From NCBI GenBank assembly GCA_032622095.1, contig CP136063.1, positions 78,411,980 through 78,475,979 of the forward strand: a stretch of DNA of 64,000 nucleotides. The letters run 5' to 3'. The notes under the pieces were generated by a model, which did not search any database, was not told the DNA's origin, and saw only the letters and a program-made list of their open reading frames with translations. Every line of letters begins with the position of its first letter. Positions within the stretch are counted from its first letter, which is position 1. The DNA is from Siphonodentalium dalli (taxonomy: Eukaryota; Mollusca; Scaphopoda; Gadilida; Siphonodentaliidae). Below, piece after piece: positions 7,524 through 22,183 of this stretch. The translations under genes and the position numbers were made by a program.

Positions 7524-9858
7524 GGTGACACTCCACAGTTTCTGCAGGGATTGGTGCAAAAATAAGGGGGCATCAATTCAATGAAAAATAACAGAAATGT
7601 GATCCCACAACACATATACAATGTATATATACCTGGGTTGAGCACATACTAGGCTTAATGATTTTGGTACAGAATTGTCATTTTAATGGGGGTAGCAAGA
7701 GTTATGCCCCTTGATTGTGTGCCTGAAAAATGAAATTTTGATGCAAAAATGACCAAAATAAGTGATTTTCAGGCTCGTGGGACACAAAAACCAGAAGATC
7801 TATGCTATAGCCGCCTATGTTGTCTGGAAGAACACTGTTTCCTCACAAAAATATCAAAAAAATTCAAACTTCTCACCACTGTAAGTTTAAAAAAAATATT
7901 TTTCATGCAGATGACAAATTTTAGGTGCTAAAATGTCACGCTGGTGTCTGGAGCCACTGTTTCGCAGAAATCGCTACTACTTCATACTGGTGGGGTCAAG
8001 GTCACCTGAAACAATATTTTTCAAAACTCAAAGACATCCTCTAAAAATCCACAAATTCATAACTAACCTTCTCTCAATAAACATACCACACCCATGGTGA
8101 CAGAAAACACTGGTACTCTATTCTAAGAAATTTACCCCTACTGATAATTCGAAACTGTGGAGTGTCACCTTAAGGGAAATGCAATTTTATTAATCTTTAA
8201 TAGGGACCACACCTCCATATTCTCTGCATTATACCGCTTAAAATGATATATTACACCCCATGCGTTATTGCAATCACAGGCAGCAAGATTGGGTGGGGAT
8301 TTACATGCACCCCCATGATTTCACCCCTTTTGGGTCTTTCAGAACCCAATGACGTTATGCTTGACGTAGTGAAAAAATGGATATATTCAACCATCATCTA
8401 TAGCTTGAAAAAGGTCTGAAATACTAAAATGTTGTATAAATATATTATGAGATGCATATTTTCCTCAGATATCAAAATAAAACATAATATTTCATACAAC
8501 AACTATCTTTAATACTCTCCCAAAACTATGGGTTAAAAAATTCCAAGTCTTATTTAGCATTAAGGGAAAGCTTTACAAGGTTATGACATCACATGAACAA
8601 TATGTTGTCAAGTGAAATATGACCAAGGAAACCTGTATTATTATATTTCACACTTGTGAATAAGAAAGACTGAATATCTAATCTTGTTGTATACTGTGTA
8701 ATGTCACAATATCAGCCTTTTCAGCTAAGATTCAAGGAGCATATGATGTCATGAAAAAGTACCCATCATCTGAAAAATCACCAATAACCATATACATGAA
8801 CCACCACCACCACCCCCCCCCCCCCCCACTGCTCCAAGACTCCATATCCCCACCAATTTATATGATTAAAGACAACCTGTATTGGAATATGCATAGAAGA
8901 ATGGTGTATCTACCATAAAATGTTCCTTCTAACTGAACAGGTTTGCTAAAAAATGATTTTCAGTAACAATATTTGTCAAGTTGACAGATGAAAATGGTGC
9001 TATTTGCTGGTCTTGAAGGGAAATGCAATTTTATTAATCTTTAATAGGGACCACACCTCCATATTCTCTGCATTATACCGCTTAAAATGATATATTACAC
9101 CCCATGCGTTATTGCAATCACAGGCAGCAAGATTGGGTGGGGATTTACATGCACCCCCATGATTTCACCCCTTTTGGGTCTTCCAGAACCCAATGACGTT
9201 ATGCTTGACGTAGTGAAAAAATGGATATATTCAACCATCATCTATAGCTTGAAAAAGGTCTGAAATACTAAAATGTTGTATAAATATATTATGAGATGCA
9301 TATTTTCCTCAGATATCAAAATAAAACATAATATTTCATACAACAACTATCTTTAATACTCTCCCAAAACTATGGGTTAAAAAATTCCAAGTCTTATTTA
9401 GCATTAAGGGAAAGCTTTACAAGGTTATGACATCACATGAACAATATGTTGTCAAGTGAAATATGACCAAGGAAACCTGTATTATTATATTTCACACTTG
9501 TGAATAAGAAAGACTGAATATCTAATCTTGTTGTATACTGTGTAATGTCACAATATCAGCCTTTTCAGCTAAGATTCAAGGAGCATATGATGTCATGAAA
9601 AAGTACCCATCATCTGAAAAATCACCAATAACCATATACATGAACCACCACCACCACCCCCCCCCCCCACTGCTCCAAGACTCCATATCCCCACCAATTT
9701 ATATGATTAAAGACAACCTGTATTGGAATATGCATAGAAGAATGGTGTATCTACCATAAAATGTTCCTTCTAACTGAACAGGTTTGCTAAAAAATGATTT
9801 TCAGTAACAATATTTGTCAAGTTGACAGATGAAAATGGTGCTATTTGCTGGTCTTGAA
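7524..9858 (+). repeat. Array block 3: A-B-B
   Basis: A 7524-8169, B1 8170-9017, B2 9018-9858. C runs 15 and 12. First block of the duplicated series 3-7. Confidence 0.95.
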
Positions 9859-11350
9859 GGTGACACTCCACAGTTTCTGCAGGGATTGGTGCAAAAATAA
9901 GGGGGCATCAATTCAATGAAAAATAACAGAAATGTGATCCCACAACACATATACAATGTATATATACCTGGGTTGAGCACATACTAGGCTTAATGATTTT
10001 GGTACAGAATTGTCATTTTAATGGGGGTAGCAAGAGTTATGCCCCTTGATTGTGTGCCTGAAAAATGAAATTTTGATGCAAAAATGACCAAAATAAGTGA
10101 TTTTCAGGCTCGTGGGACACAAAAACCAGAAGATCTATGCTATAGCCGCCTATGTTGTCTGGAAGAACACTGTTTCCTCACAAAAATATCAAAAAAATTC
10201 AAACTTCTCACCACTGTAAGTTTAAAAAAAATATTTTTCATGCAGATGACAAATTTTAGGTGCTAAAATGTCACGCTGGTGTCTGGAGCCACTGTTTCGC
10301 AGAAATCGCTACTACTTCATACTGGTGGGGTCAAGGTCACCTGAAACAATATTTTTCAAAACTCAAAGACATCCTCTAAAAATCCACAAATTCATAACTA
10401 ACCTTCTCTCAATAAACATACCACACCCATGGTGACAGAAAACACTGGTACTCTATTCTAAGAAATTTACCCCTACTGATAATTCGAAACTGTGGAGTGT
10501 CACCTTAAGGGAAATGCAATTTTATTAATCTTTAATAGGGACCACACCTCCATATTCTCTGCATTATACCGCTTAAAATGATATATTACACCCCATGCGT
10601 TATTGCAATCACAGGCAGCAAGATTGGGTGGGGATTTACATGCACCCCCATGATTTCACCCCTTTTGGGTCTTTCAGAACCCAATGACGTTATGCTTGAC
10701 GTAGTGAAAAAATGGATATATTCAACCATCATCTATAGCTTGAAAAAGGTCTGAAATACTAAAATGTTGTATAAATATATTATGAGATGCATATTTTCCT
10801 CAGATATCAAAATAAAACATAATATTTCATACAACAACTATCTTTAATACTCTCCCAAAACTATGGGTTAAAAAATTCCAAGTCTTATTTAGCATTAAGG
10901 GAAAGCTTTACAAGGTTATGACATCACATGAACAATATGTTGTCAAGTGAAATATGACCAAGGAAACCTGTATTATTATATTTCACACTTGTGAATAAGA
11001 AAGACTGAATATCTAATCTTGTTGTATACTGTGTAATGTCACAATATCAGCCTTTTCAGCTAAGATTCAAGGAGCATATGATGTCATGAAAAAGTACCCA
11101 TCATCTGAAAAATCACCAATAACCATATACATGAACCACCACCACCACCCCCCCCCCCCCACTGCTCCAAGACTCCATATCCCCACCAATTTATATGATT
11201 AAAGACAACCTGTATTGGAATATGCATAGAAGAATGGTGTATCTACCATAAAATGTTCCTTCTAACTGAACAGGTTTGCTAAAAAATGATTTTCAGTAAC
11301 AATATTTGTCAAGTTGACAGATGAAAATGGTGCTATTTGCTGGTCTTGAA
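9859..11350 (+). repeat. Array block 4: A-B
   Basis: A 9859-10504, B 10505-11350 with T at the diagnostic site. C run 13. Confidence 0.95.
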
Positions 11351-13685
11351 GGTGACACTCCACAGTTTCTGCAGGGATTGGTGCAAAAATAAGGGGGCAT
11401 CAATTCAATGAAAAATAACAGAAATGTGATCCCACAACACATATACAATGTATATATACCTGGGTTGAGCACATACTAGGCTTAATGATTTTGGTACAGA
11501 ATTGTCATTTTAATGGGGGTAGCAAGAGTTATGCCCCTTGATTGTGTGCCTGAAAAATGAAATTTTGATGCAAAAATGACCAAAATAAGTGATTTTCAGG
11601 CTCGTGGGACACAAAAACCAGAAGATCTATGCTATAGCCGCCTATGTTGTCTGGAAGAACACTGTTTCCTCACAAAAATATCAAAAAAATTCAAACTTCT
11701 CACCACTGTAAGTTTAAAAAAAATATTTTTCATGCAGATGACAAATTTTAGGTGCTAAAATGTCACGCTGGTGTCTGGAGCCACTGTTTCGCAGAAATCG
11801 CTACTACTTCATACTGGTGGGGTCAAGGTCACCTGAAACAATATTTTTCAAAACTCAAAGACATCCTCTAAAAATCCACAAATTCATAACTAACCTTCTC
11901 TCAATAAACATACCACACCCATGGTGACAGAAAACACTGGTACTCTATTCTAAGAAATTTACCCCTACTGATAATTCGAAACTGTGGAGTGTCACCTTAA
12001 GGGAAATGCAATTTTATTAATCTTTAATAGGGACCACACCTCCATATTCTCTGCATTATACCGCTTAAAATGATATATTACACCCCATGCGTTATTGCAA
12101 TCACAGGCAGCAAGATTGGGTGGGGATTTACATGCACCCCCATGATTTCACCCCTTTTGGGTCTTTCAGAACCCAATGACGTTATGCTTGACGTAGTGAA
12201 AAAATGGATATATTCAACCATCATCTATAGCTTGAAAAAGGTCTGAAATACTAAAATGTTGTATAAATATATTATGAGATGCATATTTTCCTCAGATATC
12301 AAAATAAAACATAATATTTCATACAACAACTATCTTTAATACTCTCCCAAAACTATGGGTTAAAAAATTCCAAGTCTTATTTAGCATTAAGGGAAAGCTT
12401 TACAAGGTTATGACATCACATGAACAATATGTTGTCAAGTGAAATATGACCAAGGAAACCTGTATTATTATATTTCACACTTGTGAATAAGAAAGACTGA
12501 ATATCTAATCTTGTTGTATACTGTGTAATGTCACAATATCAGCCTTTTCAGCTAAGATTCAAGGAGCATATGATGTCATGAAAAAGTACCCATCATCTGA
12601 AAAATCACCAATAACCATATACATGAACCACCACCACCACCCCCCCCCCCCCCACTGCTCCAAGACTCCATATCCCCACCAATTTATATGATTAAAGACA
12701 ACCTGTATTGGAATATGCATAGAAGAATGGTGTATCTACCATAAAATGTTCCTTCTAACTGAACAGGTTTGCTAAAAAATGATTTTCAGTAACAATATTT
12801 GTCAAGTTGACAGATGAAAATGGTGCTATTTGCTGGTCTTGAAGGGAAATGCAATTTTATTAATCTTTAATAGGGACCACACCTCCATATTCTCTGCATT
12901 ATACCGCTTAAAATGATATATTACACCCCATGCGTTATTGCAATCACAGGCAGCAAGATTGGGTGGGGATTTACATGCACCCCCATGATTTCACCCCTTT
13001 TGGGTCTTCCAGAACCCAATGACGTTATGCTTGACGTAGTGAAAAAATGGATATATTCAACCATCATCTATAGCTTGAAAAAGGTCTGAAATACTAAAAT
13101 GTTGTATAAATATATTATGAGATGCATATTTTCCTCAGATATCAAAATAAAACATAATATTTCATACAACAACTATCTTTAATACTCTCCCAAAACTATG
13201 GGTTAAAAAATTCCAAGTCTTATTTAGCATTAAGGGAAAGCTTTACAAGGTTATGACATCACATGAACAATATGTTGTCAAGTGAAATATGACCAAGGAA
13301 ACCTGTATTATTATATTTCACACTTGTGAATAAGAAAGACTGAATATCTAATCTTGTTGTATACTGTGTAATGTCACAATATCAGCCTTTTCAGCTAAGA
13401 TTCAAGGAGCATATGATGTCATGAAAAAGTACCCATCATCTGAAAAATCACCAATAACCATATACATGAACCACCACCACCACCCCCCCCCCCCCACTGC
13501 TCCAAGACTCCATATCCCCACCAATTTATATGATTAAAGACAACCTGTATTGGAATATGCATAGAAGAATGGTGTATCTACCATAAAATGTTCCTTCTAA
13601 CTGAACAGGTTTGCTAAAAAATGATTTTCAGTAACAATATTTGTCAAGTTGACAGATGAAAATGGTGCTATTTGCTGGTCTTGAA
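11351..13685 (+). repeat. Array block 5: A-B-B
   Basis: A 11351-11996, B1 11997-12843, B2 12844-13685. C runs 14 and 13. Confidence 0.95.
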
Positions 13686-15177
13686 GGTGACACTCCACAG
13701 TTTCTGCAGGGATTGGTGCAAAAATAAGGGGGCATCAATTCAATGAAAAATAACAGAAATGTGATCCCACAACACATATACAATGTATATATACCTGGGT
13801 TGAGCACATACTAGGCTTAATGATTTTGGTACAGAATTGTCATTTTAATGGGGGTAGCAAGAGTTATGCCCCTTGATTGTGTGCCTGAAAAATGAAATTT
13901 TGATGCAAAAATGACCAAAATAAGTGATTTTCAGGCTCGTGGGACACAAAAACCAGAAGATCTATGCTATAGCCGCCTATGTTGTCTGGAAGAACACTGT
14001 TTCCTCACAAAAATATCAAAAAAATTCAAACTTCTCACCACTGTAAGTTTAAAAAAAATATTTTTCATGCAGATGACAAATTTTAGGTGCTAAAATGTCA
14101 CGCTGGTGTCTGGAGCCACTGTTTCGCAGAAATCGCTACTACTTCATACTGGTGGGGTCAAGGTCACCTGAAACAATATTTTTCAAAACTCAAAGACATC
14201 CTCTAAAAATCCACAAATTCATAACTAACCTTCTCTCAATAAACATACCACACCCATGGTGACAGAAAACACTGGTACTCTATTCTAAGAAATTTACCCC
14301 TACTGATAATTCGAAACTGTGGAGTGTCACCTTAAGGGAAATGCAATTTTATTAATCTTTAATAGGGACCACACCTCCATATTCTCTGCATTATACCGCT
14401 TAAAATGATATATTACACCCCATGCGTTATTGCAATCACAGGCAGCAAGATTGGGTGGGGATTTACATGCACCCCCATGATTTCACCCCTTTTGGGTCTT
14501 TCAGAACCCAATGACGTTATGCTTGACGTAGTGAAAAAATGGATATATTCAACCATCATCTATAGCTTGAAAAAGGTCTGAAATACTAAAATGTTGTATA
14601 AATATATTATGAGATGCATATTTTCCTCAGATATCAAAATAAAACATAATATTTCATACAACAACTATCTTTAATACTCTCCCAAAACTATGGGTTAAAA
14701 AATTCCAAGTCTTATTTAGCATTAAGGGAAAGCTTTACAAGGTTATGACATCACATGAACAATATGTTGTCAAGTGAAATATGACCAAGGAAACCTGTAT
14801 TATTATATTTCACACTTGTGAATAAGAAAGACTGAATATCTAATCTTGTTGTATACTGTGTAATGTCACAATATCAGCCTTTTCAGCTAAGATTCAAGGA
14901 GCATATGATGTCATGAAAAAGTACCCATCATCTGAAAAATCACCAATAACCATATACATGAACCACCACCACCACCCCCCCCCCCCCACTGCTCCAAGAC
15001 TCCATATCCCCACCAATTTATATGATTAAAGACAACCTGTATTGGAATATGCATAGAAGAATGGTGTATCTACCATAAAATGTTCCTTCTAACTGAACAG
15101 GTTTGCTAAAAAATGATTTTCAGTAACAATATTTGTCAAGTTGACAGATGAAAATGGTGCTATTTGCTGGTCTTGAA
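13686..15177 (+). repeat. Array block 6: A-B
   Basis: A 13686-14331, B 14332-15177. C run 13. Counterpart of block 17 in the duplicated series, without its 1-bp deletion. Confidence 0.95.
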
Positions 15178-17513
15178 GGTGACACTCCACAGTTTCTGCA
15201 GGGATTGGTGCAAAAATAAGGGGGCATCAATTCAATGAAAAATAACAGAAATGTGATCCCACAACACATATACAATGTATATATACCTGGGTTGAGCACA
15301 TACTAGGCTTAATGATTTTGGTACAGAATTGTCATTTTAATGGGGGTAGCAAGAGTTATGCCCCTTGATTGTGTGCCTGAAAAATGAAATTTTGATGCAA
15401 AAATGACCAAAATAAGTGATTTTCAGGCTCGTGGGACACAAAAACCAGAAGATCTATGCTATAGCCGCCTATGTTGTCTGGAAGAACACTGTTTCCTCAC
15501 AAAAATATCAAAAAAATTCAAACTTCTCACCACTGTAAGTTTAAAAAAAATATTTTTCATGCAGATGACAAATTTTAGGTGCTAAAATGTCACGCTGGTG
15601 TCTGGAGCCACTGTTTCGCAGAAATCGCTACTACTTCATACTGGTGGGGTCAAGGTCACCTGAAACAATATTTTTCAAAACTCAAAGACATCCTCTAAAA
15701 ATCCACAAATTCATAACTAACCTTCTCTCAATAAACATACCACACCCATGGTGACAGAAAACACTGGTACTCTATTCTAAGAAATTTACCCCTACTGATA
15801 ATTCGAAACTGTGGAGTGTCACCTTAAGGGAAATGCAATTTTATTAATCTTTAATAGGGACCACACCTCCATATTCTCTGCATTATACCGCTTAAAATGA
15901 TATATTACACCCCATGCGTTATTGCAATCACAGGCAGCAAGATTGGGTGGGGATTTACATGCACCCCCATGATTTCACCCCTTTTGGGTCTTTCAGAACC
16001 CAATGACGTTATGCTTGACGTAGTGAAAAAATGGATATATTCAACCATCATCTATAGCTTGAAAAAGGTCTGAAATACTAAAATGTTGTATAAATATATT
16101 ATGAGATGCATATTTTCCTCAGATATCAAAATAAAACATAATATTTCATACAACAACTATCTTTAATACTCTCCCAAAACTATGGGTTAAAAAATTCCAA
16201 GTCTTATTTAGCATTAAGGGAAAGCTTTACAAGGTTATGACATCACATGAACAATATGTTGTCAAGTGAAATATGACCAAGGAAACCTGTATTATTATAT
16301 TTCACACTTGTGAATAAGAAAGACTGAATATCTAATCTTGTTGTATACTGTGTAATGTCACAATATCAGCCTTTTCAGCTAAGATTCAAGGAGCATATGA
16401 TGTCATGAAAAAGTACCCATCATCTGAAAAATCACCAATAACCATATACATGAACCACCACCACCACCCCCCCCCCCCCCCACTGCTCCAAGACTCCATA
16501 TCCCCACCAATTTATATGATTAAAGACAACCTGTATTGGAATATGCATAGAAGAATGGTGTATCTACCATAAAATGTTCCTTCTAACTGAACAGGTTTGC
16601 TAAAAAATGATTTTCAGTAACAATATTTGTCAAGTTGACAGATGAAAATGGTGCTATTTGCTGGTCTTGAAGGGAAATGCAATTTTATTAATCTTTAATA
16701 GGGACCACACCTCCATATTCTCTGCATTATACCGCTTAAAATGATATATTACACCCCATGCGTTATTGCAATCACAGGCAGCAAGATTGGGTGGGGATTT
16801 ACATGCACCCCCATGATTTCACCCCTTTTGGGTCTTCCAGAACCCAATGACGTTATGCTTGACGTAGTGAAAAAATGGATATATTCAACCATCATCTATA
16901 GCTTGAAAAAGGTCTGAAATACTAAAATGTTGTATAAATATATTATGAGATGCATATTTTCCTCAGATATCAAAATAAAACATAATATTTCATACAACAA
17001 CTATCTTTAATACTCTCCCAAAACTATGGGTTAAAAAATTCCAAGTCTTATTTAGCATTAAGGGAAAGCTTTACAAGGTTATGACATCACATGAACAATA
17101 TGTTGTCAAGTGAAATATGACCAAGGAAACCTGTATTATTATATTTCACACTTGTGAATAAGAAAGACTGAATATCTAATCTTGTTGTATACTGTGTAAT
17201 GTCACAATATCAGCCTTTTCAGCTAAGATTCAAGGAGCATATGATGTCATGAAAAAGTACCCATCATCTGAAAAATCACCAATAACCATATACATGAACC
17301 ACCACCACCACCCCCCCCCCCCCACTGCTCCAAGACTCCATATCCCCACCAATTTATATGATTAAAGACAACCTGTATTGGAATATGCATAGAAGAATGG
17401 TGTATCTACCATAAAATGTTCCTTCTAACTGAACAGGTTTGCTAAAAAATGATTTTCAGTAACAATATTTGTCAAGTTGACAGATGAAAATGGTGCTATT
17501 TGCTGGTCTTGAA
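15178..17513 (+). repeat. Array block 7: A-B-B
   Basis: A 15178-15823, B1 15824-16671, B2 16672-17513. C runs 15 and 13. Confidence 0.95.
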
Positions 17514-19848
17514 GGTGACACTCCACAGTTTCTGCAGGGATTGGTGCAAAAATAAGGGGGCATCAATTCAATGAAAAATAACAGAAATGTGATCCCACAA
17601 CACATATACAATGTATATATACCTGGGTTGAGCACATACTAGGCTTAATGATTTTGGTACAGAATTGTCATTTTAATGGGGGTAGCAAGAGTTATGCCCC
17701 TTGATTGTGTGCCTGAAAAATGAAATTTTGATGCAAAAATGACCAAAATAAGTGATTTTCAGGCTCGTGGGACACAAAAACCAGAAGATCTATGCTATAG
17801 CCGCCTATGTTGTCTGGAAGAACACTGTTTCCTCACAAAAATATCAAAAAAATTCAAACTTCTCACCACTGTAAGTTTAAAAAAAATATTTTTCATGCAG
17901 ATGACAAATTTTAGGTGCTAAAATGTCACGCTGGTGTCTGGAGCCACTGTTTCGCAGAAATCGCTACTACTTCATACTGGTGGGGTCAAGGTCACCTGAA
18001 ACAATATTTTTCAAAACTCAAAGACATCCTCTAAAAATCCACAAATTCATAACTAACCTTCTCTCAATAAACATACCACACCCATGGTGACAGAAAACAC
18101 TGGTACTCTATTCTAAGAAATTTACCCCTACTGATAATTCGAAACTGTGGAGTGTCACCTTAAGGGAAATGCAATTTTATTAATCTTTAATAGGGACCAC
18201 ACCTCCATATTCTCTGCATTATACCGCTTAAAATGATATATTACACCCCATGCGTTATTGCAATCACAGGCAGCAAGATTGGGTGGGGATTTACATGCAC
18301 CCCCATGATTTCACCCCTTTTGGGTCTTTCAGAACCCAATGACGTTATGCTTGACGTAGTGAAAAAATGGATATATTCAACCATCATCTATAGCTTGAAA
18401 AAGGTCTGAAATACTAAAATGTTGTATAAATATATTATGAGATGCATATTTTCCTCAGATATCAAAATAAAACATAATATTTCATACAACAACTATCTTT
18501 AATACTCTCCCAAAACTATGGGTTAAAAAATTCCAAGTCTTATTTAGCATTAAGGGAAAGCTTTACAAGGTTATGACATCACATGAACAATATGTTGTCA
18601 AGTGAAATATGACCAAGGAAACCTGTATTATTATATTTCACACTTGTGAATAAGAAAGACTGAATATCTAATCTTGTTGTATACTGTGTAATGTCACAAT
18701 ATCAGCCTTTTCAGCTAAGATTCAAGGAGCATATGATGTCATGAAAAAGTACCCATCATCTGAAAAATCACCAATAACCATATACATGAACCACCACCAC
18801 CACCCCCCCCCCCCCCACTGCTCCAAGACTCCATATCCCCACCAATTTATATGATTAAAGACAACCTGTATTGGAATATGCATAGAAGAATGGTGTATCT
18901 ACCATAAAATGTTCCTTCTAACTGAACAGGTTTGCTAAAAAATGATTTTCAGTAACAATATTTGTCAAGTTGACAGATGAAAATGGTGCTATTTGCTGGT
19001 CTTGAAGGGAAATGCAATTTTATTAATCTTTAATAGGGACCACACCTCCATATTCTCTGCATTATACCGCTTAAAATGATATATTACACCCCATGCGTTA
19101 TTGCAATCACAGGCAGCAAGATTGGGTGGGGATTTACATGCACCCCCATGATTTCACCCCTTTTGGGTCTTCCAGAACCCAATGACGTTATGCTTGACGT
19201 AGTGAAAAAATGGATATATTCAACCATCATCTATAGCTTGAAAAAGGTCTGAAATACTAAAATGTTGTATAAATATATTATGAGATGCATATTTTCCTCA
19301 GATATCAAAATAAAACATAATATTTCATACAACAACTATCTTTAATACTCTCCCAAAACTATGGGTTAAAAAATTCCAAGTCTTATTTAGCATTAAGGGA
19401 AAGCTTTACAAGGTTATGACATCACATGAACAATATGTTGTCAAGTGAAATATGACCAAGGAAACCTGTATTATTATATTTCACACTTGTGAATAAGAAA
19501 GACTGAATATCTAATCTTGTTGTATACTGTGTAATGTCACAATATCAGCCTTTTCAGCTAAGATTCAAGGAGCATATGATGTCATGAAAAAGTACCCATC
19601 ATCTGAAAAATCACCAATAACCATATACATGAACCACCACCACCACCCCCCCCCCCCCACTGCTCCAAGACTCCATATCCCCACCAATTTATATGATTAA
19701 AGACAACCTGTATTGGAATATGCATAGAAGAATGGTGTATCTACCATAAAATGTTCCTTCTAACTGAACAGGTTTGCTAAAAAATGATTTTCAGTAACAA
19801 TATTTGTCAAGTTGACAGATGAAAATGGTGCTATTTGCTGGTCTTGAA
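17514..19848 (+). repeat. Array block 8: A-B-B
   Basis: A 17514-18159, B1 18160-19006, B2 19007-19848. C runs 14 and 13. Confidence 0.95.
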
Positions 19849-22183
19849 GGTGACACTCCACAGTTTCTGCAGGGATTGGTGCAAAAATAAGGGGGCATCA
19901 ATTCAATGAAAAATAACAGAAATGTGATCCCACAACACATATACAATGTATATATACCTGGGTTGAGCACATACTAGGCTTAATGATTTTGGTACAGAAT
20001 TGTCATTTTAATGGGGGTAGCAAGAGTTATGCCCCTTGATTGTGTGCCTGAAAAATGAAATTTTGATGCAAAAATGACCAAAATAAGTGATTTTCAGGCT
20101 CGTGGGACACAAAAACCAGAAGATCTATGCTATAGCCGCCTATGTTGTCTGGAAGAACACTGTTTCCTCACAAAAATATCAAAAAAATTCAAACTTCTCA
20201 CCACTGTAAGTTTAAAAAAAATATTTTTCATGCAGATGACAAATTTTAGGTGCTAAAATGTCACGCTGGTGTCTGGAGCCACTGTTTCGCAGAAATCGCT
20301 ACTACTTCATACTGGTGGGGTCAAGGTCACCTGAAACAATATTTTTCAAAACTCAAAGACATCCTCTAAAAATCCACAAATTCATAACTAACCTTCTCTC
20401 AATAAACATACCACACCCATGGTGACAGAAAACACTGGTACTCTATTCTAAGAAATTTACCCCTACTGATAATTCGAAACTGTGGAGTGTCACCTTAAGG
20501 GAAATGCAATTTTATTAATCTTTAATAGGGACCACACCTCCATATTCTCTGCATTATACCGCTTAAAATGATATATTACACCCCATGCGTTATTGCAATC
20601 ACAGGCAGCAAGATTGGGTGGGGATTTACATGCACCCCCATGATTTCACCCCTTTTGGGTCTTTCAGAACCCAATGACGTTATGCTTGACGTAGTGAAAA
20701 AATGGATATATTCAACCATCATCTATAGCTTGAAAAAGGTCTGAAATACTAAAATGTTGTATAAATATATTATGAGATGCATATTTTCCTCAGATATCAA
20801 AATAAAACATAATATTTCATACAACAACTATCTTTAATACTCTCCCAAAACTATGGGTTAAAAAATTCCAAGTCTTATTTAGCATTAAGGGAAAGCTTTA
20901 CAAGGTTATGACATCACATGAACAATATGTTGTCAAGTGAAATATGACCAAGGAAACCTGTATTATTATATTTCACACTTGTGAATAAGAAAGACTGAAT
21001 ATCTAATCTTGTTGTATACTGTGTAATGTCACAATATCAGCCTTTTCAGCTAAGATTCAAGGAGCATATGATGTCATGAAAAAGTACCCATCATCTGAAA
21101 AATCACCAATAACCATATACATGAACCACCACCACCACCCCCCCCCCCCCCCACTGCTCCAAGACTCCATATCCCCACCAATTTATATGATTAAAGACAA
21201 CCTGTATTGGAATATGCATAGAAGAATGGTGTATCTACCATAAAATGTTCCTTCTAACTGAACAGGTTTGCTAAAAAATGATTTTCAGTAACAATATTTG
21301 TCAAGTTGACAGATGAAAATGGTGCTATTTGCTGGTCTTGAAGGGAAATGCAATTTTATTAATCTTTAATAGGGACCACACCTCCATATTCTCTGCATTA
21401 TACCGCTTAAAATGATATATTACACCCCATGCGTTATTGCAATCACAGGCAGCAAGATTGGGTGGGGATTTACATGCACCCCCATGATTTCACCCCTTTT
21501 GGGTCTTCCAGAACCCAATGACGTTATGCTTGACGTAGTGAAAAAATGGATATATTCAACCATCATCTATAGCTTGAAAAAGGTCTGAAATACTAAAATG
21601 TTGTATAAATATATTATGAGATGCATATTTTCCTCAGATATCAAAATAAAACATAATATTTCATACAACAACTATCTTTAATACTCTCCCAAAACTATGG
21701 GTTAAAAAATTCCAAGTCTTATTTAGCATTAAGGGAAAGCTTTACAAGGTTATGACATCACATGAACAATATGTTGTCAAGTGAAATATGACCAAGGAAA
21801 CCTGTATTATTATATTTCACACTTGTGAATAAGAAAGACTGAATATCTAATCTTGTTGTATACTGTGTAATGTCACAATATCAGCCTTTTCAGCTAAGAT
21901 TCAAGGAGCATATGATGTCATGAAAAAGTACCCATCATCTGAAAAATCACCAATAACCATATACATGAACCACCACCACCACCCCCCCCCCCCACTGCTC
22001 CAAGACTCCATATCCCCACCAATTTATATGATTAAAGACAACCTGTATTGGAATATGCATAGAAGAATGGTGTATCTACCATAAAATGTTCCTTCTAACT
22101 GAACAGGTTTGCTAAAAAATGATTTTCAGTAACAATATTTGTCAAGTTGACAGATGAAAATGGTGCTATTTGCTGGTCTTGAA
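19849..22183 (+). repeat. Array block 9: A-B-B
   Basis: A 19849-20494, B1 20495-21342, B2 21343-22183. C runs 15 and 12. Confidence 0.95.
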